From NCBI GenBank assembly GCA_963971425.1, contig OZ020514.1, forward strand, positions 20,371,406-20,435,405: 64,000 nucleotides of DNA, read 5' to 3'. A program made the position numbers and the translations under genes. The notes below the pieces were generated by a model that was given only the letters and a program-made list of their open reading frames with translations, did not search any database and was not told where the DNA came from. The stretch comes from Bryoerythrophyllum caledonicum. Lineage: Eukaryota > Streptophyta > Bryopsida > Pottiales > Pottiaceae. This document shows positions 52,331 through 62,928 of this stretch, in pieces (the stretch's first letter is position 1; every line of letters begins with the position of its first letter).

Positions 52331-53555
52331 TTCCACAGTTGGTAGTTTCGTTGTTGCTTGATTCCCTCCATGGTGACGGGTATCTGAGTCCGTGTATACT
52401 ACATATTGTCCCATATCATTTGGCTCCGCCCTTTCGTGCTTGTATATAAAGGCTCCGTGTATCATTCACCTTCAGTCGGCCTTGGTGGCATGGTGATTGA
52501 TAAATGCGGGTAGACGCTGTTGTGGCAACCTTCGGATACTTGTGCCGGGCCTCTCCTCATCCATTCGACAATCGTCCCACCACGCCATTGTAGTGTAAGA
52601 CAGGTACATCAATGCAGTTGAAGCATAAATTTTTTAATTTTTTAATTTTTAATTTTTTTTCAAATTCAGTACTTTGTTGCACTTTAGCATGCTTCAGGTT
52701 CTTTATAATTTCTCACAGTTGTAACATCTCGTTTTCCGTCTTTTAATCTTTAACATCTTCCTTCACAGCATGTGCTTTATAGCGTATTATATATGAATGG
52801 AACCTCTAAAAATATTTAGGCTATGCCTAATGTCTTTCTTCAAATTTCTTCTATCTTAATGCACTTTTTGAAGTTTAGTCCACTTCTACGTTCCATAATC
52901 ATAATTAAAATCCTCGTGTTTTTGTACCTATTCTTCACATGTTTGTGCATGAGAAACATGCAACAGTCTTACATTTCCAAGTCACTATTTCTTAGCAGGT
53001 ATATTGCAAAGTTGTATGTATTTCTCTGTTAAGTTTTGATTCACTCTCATGTCAACTTGATAAACCAGTCTTAACCTTAAGAGTCACGATAATGTGACTT
53101 AACTTCCAAAGTTAGAGTCACAACATCATAATATTATAGTCTTCATTCAATAGTTCAGGATAGTCATAGTTCCAAATTTGGAGCTCTATATACTTAACCA
53201 ATCTTGACTAGACAAACAAAACTTTGTTCATGATCATAATCAGTTTCTTTACTCCACTACAAATAAGTCTAATCATTGTTCCTCCGCTTGTCATGTCGCA
53301 ATCGCTTATGCTTGGCTTCATCTTTAGACTCCAATTCAGTCAGAAGACTCAGCCTATCCACTTCTACCAAGTTACGGCACACATCTAAGCTGTTCCGCCA
53401 TCCGTCCGTCCGGTAGTGTCCGTCCGTCTGGCTGTCCGTCCAATAGAGGTTGTTGTCCATCCGATAAGGATCAACCCTAGTTTGACCATGACTCGAGGTA
53501 AATCAATTTATCCACTGCCACGAAGGCGACTACGTGGCTGATACGTCGACAACAG
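52331..53555. other. non-coding DNA with a GGACGGAC block
   Basis: No gene seen. 53389-53465 carries CCGTCCGTC words that, on the minus strand, match 13800-13882 in order. Confidence 0.5.
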
Positions 53556-53559
53556 GGTC

Positions 53560-53885
53560 GCGCGCATGAAGTGGGCAAGCGCATACGAAGATGGGCCGGG
53601 CACATACCGGGAAGGGCCGGACGCATATAGCGAGGGATCGAGCGCGTACCCAAAGGGCCGGGCGCATACAAGGGAGGACCGGGTGCGTACCGTAAGGGGC
53701 CGGGCGCATACAGGGGAGGACCGAGTGCATATTGTTAGGGGCCGGGTGCATACAAGGGAGGACCGGGCGCGTACCGTTAGGAGCCGAGCACATACAGAGA
53801 GGGATCGGGCGCGTATTGCAAGGGGTCGGGCATGCGCATATTGCAAGGGGCCGAGCGCGCGCGTACGGGTATGGCATTTAGGGGT
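53560..53885 (+). repeat. GC-rich minisatellite, ~42-bp unit made of two ~21-bp halves
   Basis: Repeats of GGGCCGGGCGCATACAAGG and GAGGACCGGGTGCGTACCG alternate at least five times, with CG-rich variation and ending in GCGCGCG words. All six frames are largely open, which is why several Arg/Pro-rich frames appear; none is a gene. Confidence 0.9.
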
Positions 53886-54049
53886 CGCGCGCTCGTGACT
53901 GCTTAACAGGCATGAACTTCATATCGCAATGTGTATGAAAAATGTTAATCTTTTATTTATCACGAGATGGGCAAAACACATCGCTACATCACAATGCTAG
54001 TACATATTGCAAAATGATCAACAATTTGCCTTCACTATTAAAATGCTAA

Positions 54050-55038
54050 GCCAAAGTTGCTACATCTCATAGCAAAAGCAAGCGTCCAAAACTTCAAAGT
54101 TGAATGGTTTTGCCATTAGTTCGTCAACCACTTTACAGAGTGTTGGATGATTGATTGGATCTTGCTCCAATAACTTGTCAATCTTCACTTGAAAAGCTGC
54201 GTAGTTGATGATTGATTTGAAGAATACTGAGTTAGATTCTTTCGCCCCATCGTTCTAGCCATCCAACCAACGGAGTACAAATTGGCAAGCTGGGTGTATT
54301 GGTGTCACCGGTGCATCACATCCAATGCCGTTTCCGAATCTTGTGGGCCAAATTTGTAAAACTACTCTAAAGCTACCCAATGTCATCTACGGTGTTGATT
54401 GTCACGCTCTGCCTCAGTTCGGAATCCATATTTTGATGGCTCTTCGTGTGATACTCGGCTCACAATTCTCCAATCACAAACGCCAATGAAGACGGACCCT
54501 GGTTTCTCTGGAGGAATGTGGAGAAGCACGTTTGTGGGAGCGATGTCATTGTAAATGACATTTGCCTTGTGGACTTGGGCCATGGTGCACATCAAAGCCC
54601 AAGCAAGTCTTGCTCTATTCTTCTGAAAGGCTAAGTTTTGTACAATATCCTCCGCCGAAATGTATGGAGATGAAAGGATTGAGTTGCTCGAAGCCGCCGG
54701 ATTTGCCTTTGAATCGACGGTTATAAAATGGGCCCAGCTACCACCTTCCACCACAATGTGTACGTCTCCATATTCTTCGTATTCACCGTCCAAAACTTTA
54801 TAACTCTTGGGTGTGCAACATGACATATCATGGCCTCGTGAGACTGTTGTCTAAATTTCTCCTTTGGATTAGACGCCGTTGGCATTTTCCCGGCAAACTC
54901 CATGTATGCCAAAATGGCTCTCTCACCTACAATGCGGACTATCCAAACCTTTCCGTATCCACCAATAGCGTCATATCCGGAAAGTCCATAGACTCCAATA
55001 TCTTCTAGAAGAAATTGCACGCTATGCAACATATGCGC
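54050..55038 (-). pseudogene. protein-kinase-like gene, decayed and 5'-truncated
   Basis: On the minus strand from 55038: a Gly-rich loop (IGGYGKVWIVRI), a helix-C-like stretch (KEKFRQQSHEAMICHVAHPRVIKFW), a frame change, a hinge-like DVHIVVEGGSW, then ALMCTMAQVHKANVIYNDIAPTNVLLH, which is the catalytic-loop position (YND in place of HRD, with N kept), and GVCDWRI at the DFG position (CDW). More C-lobe text runs to about 54050 with two frame breaks and a stop. The replaced HRD/DFG residues suggest a divergent or inactive kinase even before decay. The 5' end is cut exactly where the gag-like element starts (55039). Confidence 0.6.
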
Positions 55039-55390
55039 TGTGGGACTCCGTTCCCACATGGTGCCGGAAGTTAACCTTAAATTCCGGCCAAAACAAAAAC
55101 ATTAGTTAATTAGTTACGATAGTTTGTGCTAGAAAACAGCCTATAGTCTTCATGTAAGTATAAAGTCGGATGGACTTAGCTGCAAACCTTAATTGAGCCT
55201 AAAGCTGCAAAACGCAGAGCCGGAGTAGTTAACGGAATTCTGGGTCAGTCTGTTATCCAGAACCGTCAGCTGGAGCTGTCCCCATCAGCTGTCATCATGA
55301 GCCGTACTAACGGCTAGACTACAAAAGGCTGGAGTTTGGTGGGAAACTCTTTCTTTTCACTTAGTCTTTGCATATTGAGGTTTCGCTCCA

Positions 55391-55391
<1 letters not shown>

Positions 55392-55447
<56 letters not shown>

Positions 55448-55449
55448 TA
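55392..55449 (+). repeat. (CT)n microsatellite in the element leader
   Basis: About 25 CT units with one T interruption. The matching position in copies 1 and 2 has a shorter CT tract. Confidence 0.95.
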
Positions 55450-55585
55450 CGGTTTTCTAACCGCTTGCCGTTAGGGTTTGAAGTTTAGACGGTTAGAACG
55501 GATGTGCGTCCGTTAGGGAGGGTTTGTGTGAGGACGATGCGTGTAGGGACAACATCGAGGGAAAGTAAGGAATTAGGTCTACTCG

Positions 55586-57644
55586 ATGAAGATGGTCCCC
55601 GTGGCCAAGAAGAAGCGAACTAATAGAGATGGGCGCGGCCGGAGAGACGAAGAGCCAGCCATTGCGCTCCCTCTTGTGACCCGCGTTATTCCGGACATCC
55701 CAGCAGACCCAGACAAGTATAACCTGCTATAAGAGAGCTTGAAGACGATGGGGTGCGAGGATTTGCTCAAAGTTGCCTGGGCATCCGGAAGGAGGTCTAT
55801 GTCCGGGAACTTATAGGCACTCTGGACGGGAAGGACAAGGGATTGATGAGAGCCGATCCGTTACTCAAGGGAGTTCCGGAATGGTCTCAAGCGTACGACT
55901 TCCGGGCCGGCCGCACCAAGGTGGTGGAACGGCGGAACAAGTTTCTGGCGGACGAATTCGAGGGACCAGCGGACCCGAAAGATGGCTACAACCTGTAGGA
56001 CCTTTGGCTCTAGGATGCCCAGCTTGTGCTAGGATTTTAAATCCTATCTTCCATCCAGAAAAGCCGAGACGGGTGGTGGCGAAGTGGGCGTGGACTTTTC
56101 TCGGAGCACTCCGGGGGAAGATCGTCGTAGACTTGGGGACGCTCATGACCGAGATGATCAACCGTCTTGTGGCCAACCTCCAGAAGGTGAAGAAATTGGC
56201 AACACCCCTCGCTTCATATGTGGTACACCTCTACTGTCACCACCAACACCTGACTCCGGCGGAGGTCAGGTAGTACGACGAAATTCTTAACTTCCAGAAG
56301 TATGGAAGGGAAGAGTCGGAGGAGGAATTTGGAGGGAAGGAGCCCGTGCTGGAAGCAACCACCGCCGGTACTCCGGAAGGCAAGAGGGCTTAGAAGAGAC
56401 CCCGAGGGAAGGAGCCAGTGCCGGAGAGTCCGGTCTTGCGCAGCTCCTCCGTATCGTCTGGAGAAGACGAGTCCGGACCCTGAGCGGAAACCACCCGGAA
56501 GAAGAGGAAGGTTGATCGGGAGGACTCCAAGGGTCAGCTCAAGCAGATGGACGAGCTCACCCCCGAGATCCGCTGGAGAGTTGGCCTCTTTAAGGAGACC
56601 AACTATGTTATCACCACCAGCGTAGACCAGATCTTCCGGAGTGTGAAAGTCGACCAACTGGAGGATGCCATCAACAGGGTGGAGGAACTCCGGAGCAGGG
56701 AGATCGACACGAAGGCGTTTCACCTTCAAATCTCCACCATGTATAAGGCTAGCACGGAGATGGAGAAGAAGGTAAAGCACTACCTTGGAGAAGCAGCTCT
56801 GGCGGTGATGGGCCGGAAACTGGCGGAGGCAAAGGCCAATGCCTCCGCAGCAGCTCTGACGGAGGTCCAGAAGGCTCTGGAGGTGCCGATTGATGTGGTC
56901 AACTGGAGCCAACTCTTCACCAAACTAGTGGAGAAGGAGAAGAAGGTGACCCGGACCAACATAATTCGGTTTCTCTTGGATCAAGCGGAGAAGATGGGGC
57001 GGACCTGGGAGCAGATGAAGCCACTGGTCGACAACATCACCCAGGTGCTTCCGGAAGCCCCAGCAGCACTAGTACCGGAAGGAGCCACGACCCCGGAACG
57101 GACCACGGCCGCTTCGGAACCACCGACCAAGACAACTCTAGCTCCTGGTACCTCAGCGAATCCGGAGTCTCTCGACACTCCGTCTCCTCAGACGCCGACG
57201 GAGGGTATCTTACCTCCCAATCCAAATAGGAGTGAGATCCTGAAGAAGCTTCCGGATCTGCTGCCGCCACCTAACATGCGCCTGTCAGACCCGCCGGCAG
57301 AAGGCGACCTCCCAGCAACACCAAAGTCCGTATCCTGGAGGTTGGCGCCCAGGCCAAGGAGTCCATCCGGAAGCTACAAAGACTTGGTTCGGGAGACCAG
57401 GTCAGCTTTCGAGATGGAACTACCAGCACCGCCTGTTCCGGAAGGTTCACTGGAACGGCCCTCTTCACCGTCAGACTCCAGGACTCCGGTGGCTAGGGTT
57501 TCTCCAGCAACTGGACCATCGAACCGGAGGACCACCCTCTCGCCGGCAACATCAAAGAAAGCAAAGGGCAAGCAGCGAGCTCTGGTGGAGAACTCCCCCT
57601 CCCGTAGGAGTGGGAGAAATCGGGGACCCGGTGCTCCGACTTAG
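55586..57644 (+). pseudogene. gag-like transposon protein, copy 3 (N-terminal half broken, C-terminal half open)
   Basis: ATG at 55586 (MKMVPVAKKKRTNRDGRGRRDEEP). An in-frame TAA lies at about 55730, frame changes near 55780 and 56035, and stops near 56000. The core NPIFHPEKPRRVVAKWA...LRGKIVVDLGTLM is readable at 56040-56150. From the ATG at 56547 a 365-residue frame is intact to 57644: an alpha-helical part (VDQLEDAINRVEEL, KKVKHYLGEAALAVMGRKL, KALEVPIDVVNWSQLF) followed by a Pro/Ser/Thr-rich tail ending SRRSGRNRGPGAPT. Helical core plus disordered basic tail would suit a gag-like nucleic-acid-binding protein, which is inference. Confidence 0.6.
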
Positions 57645-58930
57645 GTTAGATTAGGTTTAGCAATTTTTGGGTATAGATTCCGGATCCGCAACAATTAACC
57701 TCGATGGGCCCCCAAGTGCACCCGGCTGTTGACGGATTCGACTGCCAGTTTTGTAGTTAGAGTAGGAATTCCGGAGCCGAAACTGTTCCGAGATTTTAGG
57801 ATCTAATATCCTATCTAGGACCTTTCCGGATTTCTCGGATCTTTTAGATAAGATCTGACGAATTTCCCGTAGGGATAGGTAGGAGTTCAGCTATGTTTAG
57901 AAGGAACTTAGTTAGTACTTAGTAGTAAGGTTTTGGGAAAAACCTTTCATCTTGTCTTTCTCACTCAGAAATATACGTCAACCATTTGTACTAGACTTGC
58001 TCCCTCGTACTATTTTGTGTGAAGTGTACACTTTGTGAGTAGCAGATCTATCCCTTTGTGAGCAGTTGTGCAACATCTTTCCGGAGTAGGGTGATTGTTG
58101 GTTCGTCTAGATAGAGACTGGTCCAGATCCGTGTAGGGAAATCGCCTGGGAGAGTTGAACGGCTATTGCAGAGGTGTGCCTGGTAGACTCCAGCGTCCGG
58201 AAGTAGCCAGGAGGGGAGGGGACAAACTGCAGAGGTGTTCCTGGTAGTCTCTAGGAAACGGAGAAATCCGTGTTACCCTAGATACCGGTCAAAGCCGGAG
58301 TTTTCCCTCGAGATAGGAAAAAGCCCGATGTGTAGGTCTAGACGGAACAATCTAGCAAGGTAGTAACATCATCTCCGGAAGATCACAATTGCACTCACCG
58401 GAATGTTGTTGTAGTCCGGACTTAGCTTTGTGTGACCGCGTCCGGATGGCCTTCCGGATGTCGTGAGACTCTAAGTCTAGCAACAACAATCATCTCATCA
58501 GGTTAGCAAAGTAGGAGAGTGGTGTTTGGTCACTATAAGTTCCGGACAGTGGATGCCTAGTCACTTAAAGTCACAAGGCAGTGGGAAATCCAGCCACTTA
58601 CACAAAACATGATCGGTGGACTCCGGCCACTCGCTTAACAACTCCAGGAGACACTCTCAGGAGGAACAAAGACAAATCAAACTACCCTCCAAACTTCCGG
58701 AAATCACTTTCCGGAAACCATTGTACAAAATCCGGACTCCGGAAGGATCCGGATCTACCCTACGTAAGTAAAGAAGATAGCTAACTTGTAAACGATTGTT
58801 GTGATAAGTTTAGTAATTCGGAGTATCTCGAAACGAACATTAGGTCTCTGTGGGAACGAAACCGGAGCAGTTACTTTGGAAGCATTTAGTGACGATTGAG
58901 TGCATTCCGAAGGAATACTGTCTCTACGAA
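57590..58930 (+). repeat. left arm of a 1.3 kb inverted repeat
   Basis: It matches 61600-62928 on the opposite strand: the C-terminal gag-like codons (GGAGTGGGAGAAATCGGG), GATGGGxCxCAAGTxxCACCCGGCTG, CCGGATGGCCTTCCGGA, and finally GCATTTAGTGACGATTGAGTGCATTCC near 58880. Similarity is high with small indels. Confidence 0.85.
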
Positions 58931-59549
58931 CTGCAACATGTGCCTCCATGGCTGACTTCATTGCTTGTTCATTCCAAGGCATGCCTCTCGTACGAGAGCT
59001 TGAACACCTGCCGATGGTGGTCTTCACACCTTTGAGGAACTTGCAGAGTTCCAAGTCTCAAGGCTGATGTTGGCGCCCGCGAGGTTTTTTCACCTCACAA
59101 TCAAATACATGCGATGCATTACTTGTGCATTGAGTCATTACTCTCTCCATAAATGAAGCATAATCGTACATGTCGTATGCATCCTTGTACAATTCAGAAC
59201 TCTCCAGAGCGCGCTCAAATTTTGACTGAAGGTTGGCCCGTAGGCACATGATTCTTGGCTCTCCCTTCTCCAAATAAACTTGACGGAGTCACAACACGTC
59301 AATTTCACACCATCAACAGTGATATTGTATTGCCACACCTCGAAGAAATGCGGTATACTCCTTTGGTGAATAACCCGCATCCTTCTTGTACGCAAACATT
59401 TTTTGTTTCGCCCTCTTTGATGGTGCCTTCGGTACATCGGAAGGATTGCGGATCGACTCTACAACGCTAGTAGGTGGAAGCTCGGATGCATCTGGAGCAT
59501 CTAAATCAACATACACGGGGCGCTTTCCAATATTACGATTTGTGGCCAT
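58870..59549 (-). pseudogene. unrecognised ORF remnants between the inverted arms, minus strand
   Basis: The frame begins at an ATG (59549, MATNRNIGKRPVYVDLDAPDASELPPTSVVESI) and is open to 59313 (KRAKQKMFAYKKDAGYSPKEYTAFLRGVAIQYH). It continues in broken frames with LQSKFERALESSELYKDAYDMYDYASFMERV and, inside the inverted arm, SIPSECTQSSLNASK. The same SIPLECTQSSLNASK text occurs at the mirror position 61610-61660. I do not recognise the protein. Confidence 0.35.
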
Positions 59550-59734
59550 TGTAATAATCACAACCCTACACAATCTAGAATTTAGAAAAAAAATTAAAAC
59601 CTCCCCCCCCAATGTGTGATGGCCCCTTCTTTGTTCCTAGCAAAGTACGAATAGTACCACGACAAGGAGCCACTTGAGAGGAGCCTATGTGAACTGAGAT
59701 TAGAATCGATCCCATTTATAGTGAAATGATAAAT

Positions 59735-59935
59735 TGTGGCCTCGCATGCACGTCCGCATGCGCCTGACCCTGACGACAAGCGCGTGGTCTGGATTCGCAC
59801 GCGCCTGGCCTCAACTCGCACGCGCTCGACCCTGAATTGTACGCGTGAGACGTCTAATCCTACGCCCAAGACCCCTACTCGTACGAACAAGACCCAAGGG
59901 TACACGCCTGGTCCCTATACGACATGTGCCCCATC
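59735..59935 (+). repeat. GC-rich degenerate ~21-24 bp repeat
   Basis: GACCCTGA, CGCACGCGCCTGG, CGCACGCGCTCGA and TACGCGTGAGA words recur at a 21-24 base pitch, with GCATGC palindromes at the left edge. The word content resembles the minisatellite at 53560-53885, which may be related. Confidence 0.6.
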
Positions 59936-60233
59936 GCCATCCCGCCTGCGCACGCTCGTAGATATAAATGGTCGCGCGCGCCCAACCCATCTCACAAAAT
60001 CCAATTGGAAATCGTGGCCTTCAACTATCTCTTCAAGGTGGCTGATTGCATGATCTTCGATTGGGCCTCCAGAATTGCACACGAACAACGTATTGCATCA
60101 CCTTTGTTTACACTTCAAATTGATTAACATCACTACCTTGGATTATTTTGAAATCTAAGGTGGTAATTTTTGTTTGCTTTTTTTGAGATAGAGCTTAGCG
60201 TAGTTAACGGATATTTTGGTAGATTTTTTTAGT

Positions 60234-61425
60234 ATGTCCTGCTATGGATATTTTGGTGAGAGTGAGCCGGAAGCCCTACAACAGCCACCAATGTCCACCG
60301 CAGAGAGGAAGAGGGAGAAAGACAAGGGTAGGCGGAGGCACAAGAAGCTCCAGAAGAAGCGGATGCACGTGTTCAACAATCTAGCGAAAATTGCATTTGT
60401 GGCTTGGCAAGATGAGCCGTTGCCTTGGTCTCTCCTTACTTGCGAGGATTACATCGACTAGTGCCATTTGTCGAAGTTGTTTCCTCCACACTGCCATTTG
60501 ATAAATCGTTGCTCAAACAAAGCAAATTTGAAGTATTGAATCAACAGGCAGTTTCAAATTTGTGCCCTCCAAGTGCACCAATACATATACGAGCTCAAAT
60601 TCATGCCCCGCAATGATTGTCCCCTTTATCTCGCTCGCATGGTTTATGCAGAGGTCATTCTCAATAAGCGAGTGGATTGGAGTACTGTGCAAAAAACTCC
60701 AAAAATGCCGAGGGTGTGGATGCATGCCGATGTGCGTAGGAAGCCGCATCCCGTGTTTCATTTTACGGCACTATGTTCACAAAAAGCGGATGACCCAATA
60801 GAAGTACATCCAGTAGAGTCAGATTCATCACCTGATTTGGACTCAGATGGACGTGTAGGTCGGCGTTCATCGACTGCTCTAGTGGCGCGTGTGTCACAAA
60901 AAAAGCGCCAACGAGTGAAGCTCCATCAAGCTGGACGTCTGATGGTTCAAGGAGGTGGCCTAGTAGATTTACCAATTGTAAATCCTGCTGGCGATGATGA
61001 ACCGATAGCGATTCTTGGGGGTATTGGAGATGAAGAATCCATCCATGTTATGGATGAAATGCCAATGATGGATGTCGTAGTCACCACTTCCAACACCAAG
61101 CATGTAGCATTAGGGTCCGGAAGTACAACCGTCCATGCTCACTAGGAGTTATTGGACACTATAAACTTGAAGGATGAGATGATTCAACGTCTTCAAGAAG
61201 AGATTCTAAACCTCAAGCTGCAATCCAGTGAAAAGGGTCATAATATCACCAAGCAAGCAGTCGAGATAGAAGAGTTGCATCTTCGAGCTATTGCGAGCCA
61301 GGCTAGTATTGGCAATGTTGCTCGAGGTGTGGACGACACAATTTTGACAATCTGTTTGGCAACATTACTAACATTACTTGCTAGAGACCCCGACAAGACC
61401 ACCGCGCCAACGCTACGCTAGTCGT
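60234..61425 (+). pseudogene. unrecognised ORF remnants between the inverted arms, plus strand
   Basis: ATG at 60234 opens MSCYGYFGESEPEALQQPPMSTAERKREKDKGRRRHKKLQKKRM...SLLTCEDYID and stops at 60461. Further frames read YIYELKFMPRNDCPLYLARMVYAEVILNKRVDW (60573 on), an acidic/serine segment (DPIEVHPVESDSSPDLDSDGR) to 61145, and a helical, coiled-coil-like segment DEMIQRLQEEILNLKLQSSEKGHNITKQAVEIEEL (61170-61280). Basic N-terminus, mid core, acidic stretch and coiled coil may once have formed one protein; I do not recognise it. Confidence 0.4.
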
Positions 61426-61599
61426 CCTTTGATTTTTCTACCGCCGCTGACTGTACCAACGCAACCATTCGTAGATTCCATCGCCACCGAGGATTCTCTG
61501 TCATTTTCCCCACCCAATCCAAGCACAATACTAGTTCACCTTCACAATGCAAACAAAAATCTTTGAAAAAGGGTTAGATCGGTGGGCAAGCATGTTGTA

Positions 61600-62928
61600 G
61601 TGTGTAGAGTCAGTATTCCTCTGGAATGCACTCAATCGTCACTAAATGCTTCCAAAGTAAACCACTCCCGTTTCGTTTCCACAGAGACCTAGTGTTCCTC
61701 TAAAAATATCCTCCAAATCTAAACTACCAAATCAATTGTTCATGGATTGGCTTTTCTATTTATTCTTATACTATGGATCTGGATCCTTCCGGAGTCCGAA
61801 ACTTGTACAATGGTTTCCGAAACTAGTTTCTAGACAACCGGTAGGGAATTTGATTATTCTTTGTTCCCTATCAGTGAGTCTTTCGGAATGTTTAAACGAG
61901 TGACCGGAAGGCCACTGATCCTATTTTGTGTAAGTGGCCGGATTCCCAACTGCCTCGTGACTTTAAGTGGCTAGACATCCACTGCCCCGGAACTTATAGT
62001 GGATGGGCACCCACTCTCCCTACTCCACTAACCGGTGATTGATTGTTGTTGCTAGATTAAGACTCTCACATCATCCGGATGGCCTTCCGGACGCGGTCAT
62101 ACAGAGGCAAGTCCGGACTACAATGACATTCTGGTAAGTACGGTTGTGATTCTCTGGAGCAAGTGTTACCTTTTACCAAGAGTACTCCGTCTGGGCCTAT
62201 GCATCAGGCTTTTTCCTATCTTGGGGGTAAACTTCAATCTCAACTAGAATCCAGGTTAACACGGATTCGTTTGTGTCCTAGGATTACCAGGAACACTTAT
62301 GTAGTTCATCTCTTCCCCTCGTGGCTTCTTATGGACCTTGGAGACTACCTGGAACACCTTTGCAATAGCCCTCCATCTCTCCTAGACGATCTCCTAACAT
62401 GGGTCCTGATCGGTTTCTCTCTAGCAAACAGATTATCACTCTACTCCAGAAGAATGCTTACACAGCAACACATATCCAAATCGATCCGTTACTCACAAAG
62501 ACAACACTCCACACCTATGAGACTAGGGAGCAAATCTTGTAAAAAAGGTCTGGAGTTTATTCAACGCAAGAAAACAAGATCCAGAGTTTGCCAAATCTCC
62601 TCTACTAAGCACTAACTAAGTTTCCCAAACTAAGTCTTCCTCCTATCTGCTAAAAATCCGAATGATCTTATCTAAAAGATCCGAGAAATCCGGAAAAGTT
62701 CCAGATTGGATCTCAGATCCTGTAATCTCAGAAAAGTTTCCGGACTCCAGATTTCCTACCTTACGCTACAAAAATTGGCAGTTGATTCCGTCTGCAGCCG
62801 GGTGCAACTTGAGCCCCATCGTTAATCGCTGCCGGTCTGGAATTAAAGCCTAAAAATGCTACATCTAAACACTATCCTAAGACGGGGCACCCGATGCCCG
62901 ATTTCTCCCACTTCTGCGCATAGGGGAG
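61600..62928 (-). repeat. right arm of the inverted repeat; 3' part of gag-like element copy 4
   Basis: Read on the minus strand it starts in the last codons of the gag-like ORF (KWEKSGIGCP against RSGRNRGPGAP in copy 3) and runs through the whole 3' non-coding tail. The coding part is cut off at 62928 by the LTR that starts at 62929. Confidence 0.85.

Larger units (their letters stand above)
55039..58930 (+). mobile_element. gag-like element copy 3 (most complete copy)
   Basis: It starts with TGTGGGACTCCGTTCCC at 55039, the same terminus as copy 1 (8294, minus strand). Then come a leader with a TATA-poor promoter region, a (CT)n tract (55392-55449), the gag-like pseudogene (55586-57644), and a 1.3 kb non-coding tail rich in CCGGA words that matches copies 2 and 4. 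No pol domains are present and I found no LTR pair. It could be a non-autonomous LTR derivative or another class. The right end is taken where the match to inverted copy 4 stops (about 58930). Confidence 0.6.

Noticed and set aside
53508-53898. Arg/Pro-rich proteins on both strands
   Set aside because: Several frames are open at once across a GC-rich tandem repeat, so this is a composition effect.
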